Assembly (NCBI GenBank): GCA_910585275.1
Contig: CAJUCW010000025.1
Span: forward strand, 1-53,688
Origin: an uncultured Muribaculaceae bacterium
GTDB lineage: Bacteria > Bacteroidota > Bacteroidia > Bacteroidales > Muribaculaceae
Reading direction: 5' to 3'
Length of the DNA: 53,688 nucleotides
The notes beneath the pieces are model-generated. The model worked only from the letters and a program-made list of their open reading frames with translations, ran no database searches and was not told the origin of the DNA. Below, piece by piece: positions 51,682 through 53,688 of the stretch. Made by a program: the position numbers and the translations under genes. The stretch's first letter is position 1; the number at the start of each line of letters is the position of its first letter.

Positions 51682-51816
51682 CGATTTTTGTGCATTTTGG
51701 TCGATTTTAGCGATTTCCTGTACCGCGATTGTACCGTTTCCTTGGTTCACCACCTACCTCATCCGAGGTAGTGGATTATATGGCACGCAGTGACACACAC
51801 TGACACGCCATGACAC
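51682..51816. promoter_or_regulatory. repeat-rich edge of the mobile element (candidate integrase/excisionase sites)
   Basis: Within 135 bases: CGATTT three times (51682, 51702, 51711); TGTACCG twice (51719, 51730; 11 apart); an inverted repeat CCACCTACCTC / GAGGTAGTGG (51750-51774, one bulge); and TGACAC three times at exactly 10-base spacing (51791, 51801, 51811). Such phased short repeats beside an integrase are typical of arm-type and excisionase binding sites. They end 32 bases before the HTH gene. No protein gene lies in this 250-base gap. Confidence 0.65.
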
Positions 51817-51847
51817 AGATTTAACAGAAATAAAACGGAAATAAACA

Positions 51848-52744
51848 ATGAGCAGTACCATCGAAATTACTAAAATTTGTGAGTTTTGCGGCTCTAATTT
51901 TATAGCCCGCAAGTGCTCTACGCGGTTCTGTTGCAAGAGATGTGCCGAACGCTCTTACAAGCAAAACAAAAGAAATACTCATATCGCTGAGCAACAAGCG
52001 ATAGCAGACAGTGTGCGAACTGATAAAATCTCAGATCTTGAATTTATCAGTCCGACACAATGCGCCCAACTGATAGGCGTGTCAAGACGTACTTTGTACC
52101 GCTATCTTGAGGCGCACAAGATACCTTGTTGCCAGTTTAATGGCTGCACGAGAATACGGAGAACTGATATTGATGCCCTATTCAAAGAGTGGGAATATAT
52201 CAAGAGAGAGAAGAAGGTGGCTGAACCCATCAAGGAGTTTTATACGACCAAGGAGATTCTTGAAAAGTTCGGTATCAGCAATTCATGGCTTTTTAAGATG
52301 GCTAAGGAGCGGAACATTCCGAAAACTGTTGTCCGTGGCAAAACACTCTGGAGCCGGAAACATATCGACAAAGCTCTTACCAATAAACAGCCAACTGAGA
52401 CGGTAGCCGAAGAATGGTATTCCGTAGAAGAAGTGTGTGCCAAGTTCAATATGTCGAAAGAGGCTGTCTATCGTTTCGTGTCGGAGCGGAAGATTGGCAA
52501 GCGTAAGGATAAATGTAAGGTTTTCTATTCGCGCCGTCAGTTTGACAAGGCGATAGGAATTGAGTCTGAGTTAGAGCCGGAATACTACACCATGCCGGAA
52601 GCTATGGCGCGATATAACATGACCCGTGACCAGATTTCTCATTACGTCCGGACACATGACATTCCAAGAAGTTATGAGGGCAGATATGTGAGAATCGACC
52701 GCAAGGCTCTTGATGCTCTGTTCGCCCCGCCGAAAATTGGTTAA
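51848..52744 (+). CDS. multi-helix-turn-helix excisionase-like protein of a mobile element
   Basis: A 298-residue protein. A small cysteine-rich zinc-finger-like start (Cys11, 14, 23, 28, 29, 32: CEFCG...CCKRC) precedes four similar MerR/excisionase-type winged-helix units at about residues 67-110, 128-170, 187-235 and 244-295 (for example ISPTQCAQLIGVSRRTLYRYL and YTTKEILEKFGISNSWLFKMA). Each ends with an R/K-rich strand before the next. Proteins like this sit just before tyrosine integrases in Bacteroidales integrative elements. It may bind the phased TGACAC repeats upstream and steer integration or excision; that is inference. Confidence 0.78.
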   Translation: MSSTIEITKICEFCGSNFIARKCSTRFCCKRCAERSYKQNKRNTHIAEQQAIADSVRTDKISDLEFISPTQCAQLIGVSRRTLYRYLEAHKIPCCQFNGCTRIRRTDIDALFKEWEYIKREKKVAEPIKEFYTTKEILEKFGISNSWLFKMAKERNIPKTVVRGKTLWSRKHIDKALTNKQPTETVAEEWYSVEEVCAKFNMSKEAVYRFVSERKIGKRKDKCKVFYSRRQFDKAIGIESELEPEYYTMPEAMARYNMTRDQISHYVRTHDIPRSYEGRYVRIDRKALDALFAPPKIG

Positions 52745-52844
52745 AAATCGGTGAGCGGTACAGGTGATTTTACCATCACCATTTCACCATCAGCCTTTTA
52801 TATAGTTTTGCATCACGAATAATCAACAAACAAGAAATACAACC

Positions 52845-53688
52845 ATGTTACCATCAACCTGTTCAAAAGTCAGTCTGCGCCAGCGTCCGATAAAGAACGA
52901 CCGCCTGTCGCTGTACCTCGACTACTACCCGGCGATACGCAACCCGAGAACCATGAAGATGTCGCGTCGTGAATATCTGGGATTCTACATCTTCGCAAAT
53001 CCGCGCAACAAATATCAGCGCGAATACAACGACTCTATACTGATGCGTGCCGAGATAATACGTTGCCGCCGTCAGGAGGCGGTCATAAACAATGAATTCG
53101 GTTTCCTTGACCGCGAACAGCCGAAAGCCGACTTCCTACTATATTTTGAGGAGAACGCGAAGAAGCATTATGACAAGTGGGTCATTGTCTATCGCCATTT
53201 CGAGAGATTCGTCAACGGTAAATGCTCATTCGGTGATATCACCATAGAGTTATGCAGCAAATTCCGGGAGTATCTGCTTACCGCCAAACAGCTCCGCCAC
53301 CCTAAGCTGACCATCACACGCAATTCAGCCGCAGGATACTGGTCAACATTCCGCGCTTTGCTGAAAGAGGCGTACAAGGAACGGTTGATTAAAGAGAATC
53401 TAAACGACTTCATAGAGGATATTGAATACGAAGAGGTCAAGAAGAATTTTCTCACTGCCGATGAAGTGAAATTGCTTGCCGCCACCCCTTGCGAGAAACC
53501 CATACTGAAAGCGGCCTCGCTATTCTCTATCCTTACCGGGTTGCGAATAAGCGATATCCTCAAATTAAGGTGGGAGGATATACGTCCGGATGCCGATGGC
53601 GAGATGGCTATGTTCATCCGTATTCAGAAAACACAGAAAGAATCAATCCACCCTCTCAGTCCGGAGATGCTGGCATTGTGCGGTGAAC
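52845..53688 (+). CDS. tyrosine recombinase/integrase, partial
   Basis: The first 281 codons of an integrase that continues beyond the window. The N-terminal arm-binding part (SLRQRPIKNDRLSLYLDYYP, EYLGFYIFANPRNKYQREYN) and SAM-like core-binding domain (about residues 95-190) are complete. The catalytic domain begins with FLTADEVKLLAATPC and contains the first catalytic Arg in LTGLRISDILKLRWEDI and the Lys-bearing strand (FIRIQKTQKES). The HxxR, His and Tyr residues would lie further on. The upstream -7 box TAGTTTTG (52803-52810) leaves a leader of about 28 nt. Four ACCATCA-type repeats lie around the start. Confidence 0.88.
   Translation, partial: MLPSTCSKVSLRQRPIKNDRLSLYLDYYPAIRNPRTMKMSRREYLGFYIFANPRNKYQREYNDSILMRAEIIRCRRQEAVINNEFGFLDREQPKADFLLYFEENAKKHYDKWVIVYRHFERFVNGKCSFGDITIELCSKFREYLLTAKQLRHPKLTITRNSAAGYWSTFRALLKEAYKERLIKENLNDFIEDIEYEEVKKNFLTADEVKLLAATPCEKPILKAASLFSILTGLRISDILKLRWEDIRPDADGEMAMFIRIQKTQKESIHPLSPEMLALCGE

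Overview
The window reads as a chromosome fragment of a Bacteroidales bacterium. Evidence: Bacteroidales -33/-7 promoters (TTTG, 19-21 nt, TAnnTTTG) precede many genes; lipoproteins and outer-membrane beta-barrels are numerous; and the gene families are typical of the order (Mfa2-like fimbriae, DUF3575/DUF3868, DUF4301, DUF3078, DUF4199, Porin_10). The fairly GC-rich codon use of most genes would suit a gut Muribaculaceae member, but that placement is inference.

Layout. (1) 1-6.1 kb: a minus-strand type V fimbrial operon in the order DUF3575 protein, DUF3868/OmpA-like protein, Mfa2-like subunit, large fimbrillin. Just upstream lies a 228-bp segment bounded by perfect 20-bp inverted repeats that contains a full promoter pointing away from the operon: a probable phase-variable promoter read here in the OFF orientation. 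(2) 6.4-7.7 kb: an Rpn-family nuclease gene and tRNA-His. (3) 7.9-16.5 kb: an outer-membrane receptor-like protein, an alpha/beta hydrolase, and a relA-lipoprotein-DUF4301 cluster. (4) 16.5-21.2 kb: a long non-coding gap, then a porin / solute-binding protein / dicarboxylate-type symporter cluster. (5) 21.3-23.7 kb: divergent kbl and tdh, the two steps of threonine breakdown to glycine. (6) 23.9-30.6 kb: a TetR regulator preceded by a 12-G tract, a TolC/adaptor/RND tripartite efflux operon and a small PII-like protein. (7) 30.8-41.4 kb: a DPP-IV-like S9 peptidase, an acyltransferase, parE-coaD-S41 protease, then a DUF3078 protein and two small secreted unknowns. (8) 41.4-51.6 kb: cysteine desulfidase-like protein, thymidine kinase, a DoxX-like membrane protein, rplU-rpmA, a minus-strand cluster bioB-DUF4199-GT2-DUF6452-DUF6048, and a plus-strand endonuclease-mnmE pair. 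(9) 51.6 kb to the end: the left edge of a mobile element, with arrays of short repeats, a multi-HTH excisionase-like protein and a tyrosine integrase that runs off the window.

Most of the window is ordinary core and envelope biology. The strongest candidates for new biology are the fimbrial switch with its extra repeat copy, the two-part fimbrillin gene, the poly-G tract before the efflux regulator, the mobile element beside the 3' end of mnmE with its repeat-rich edge, and a serine-rich insertion in the MnmE G domain.
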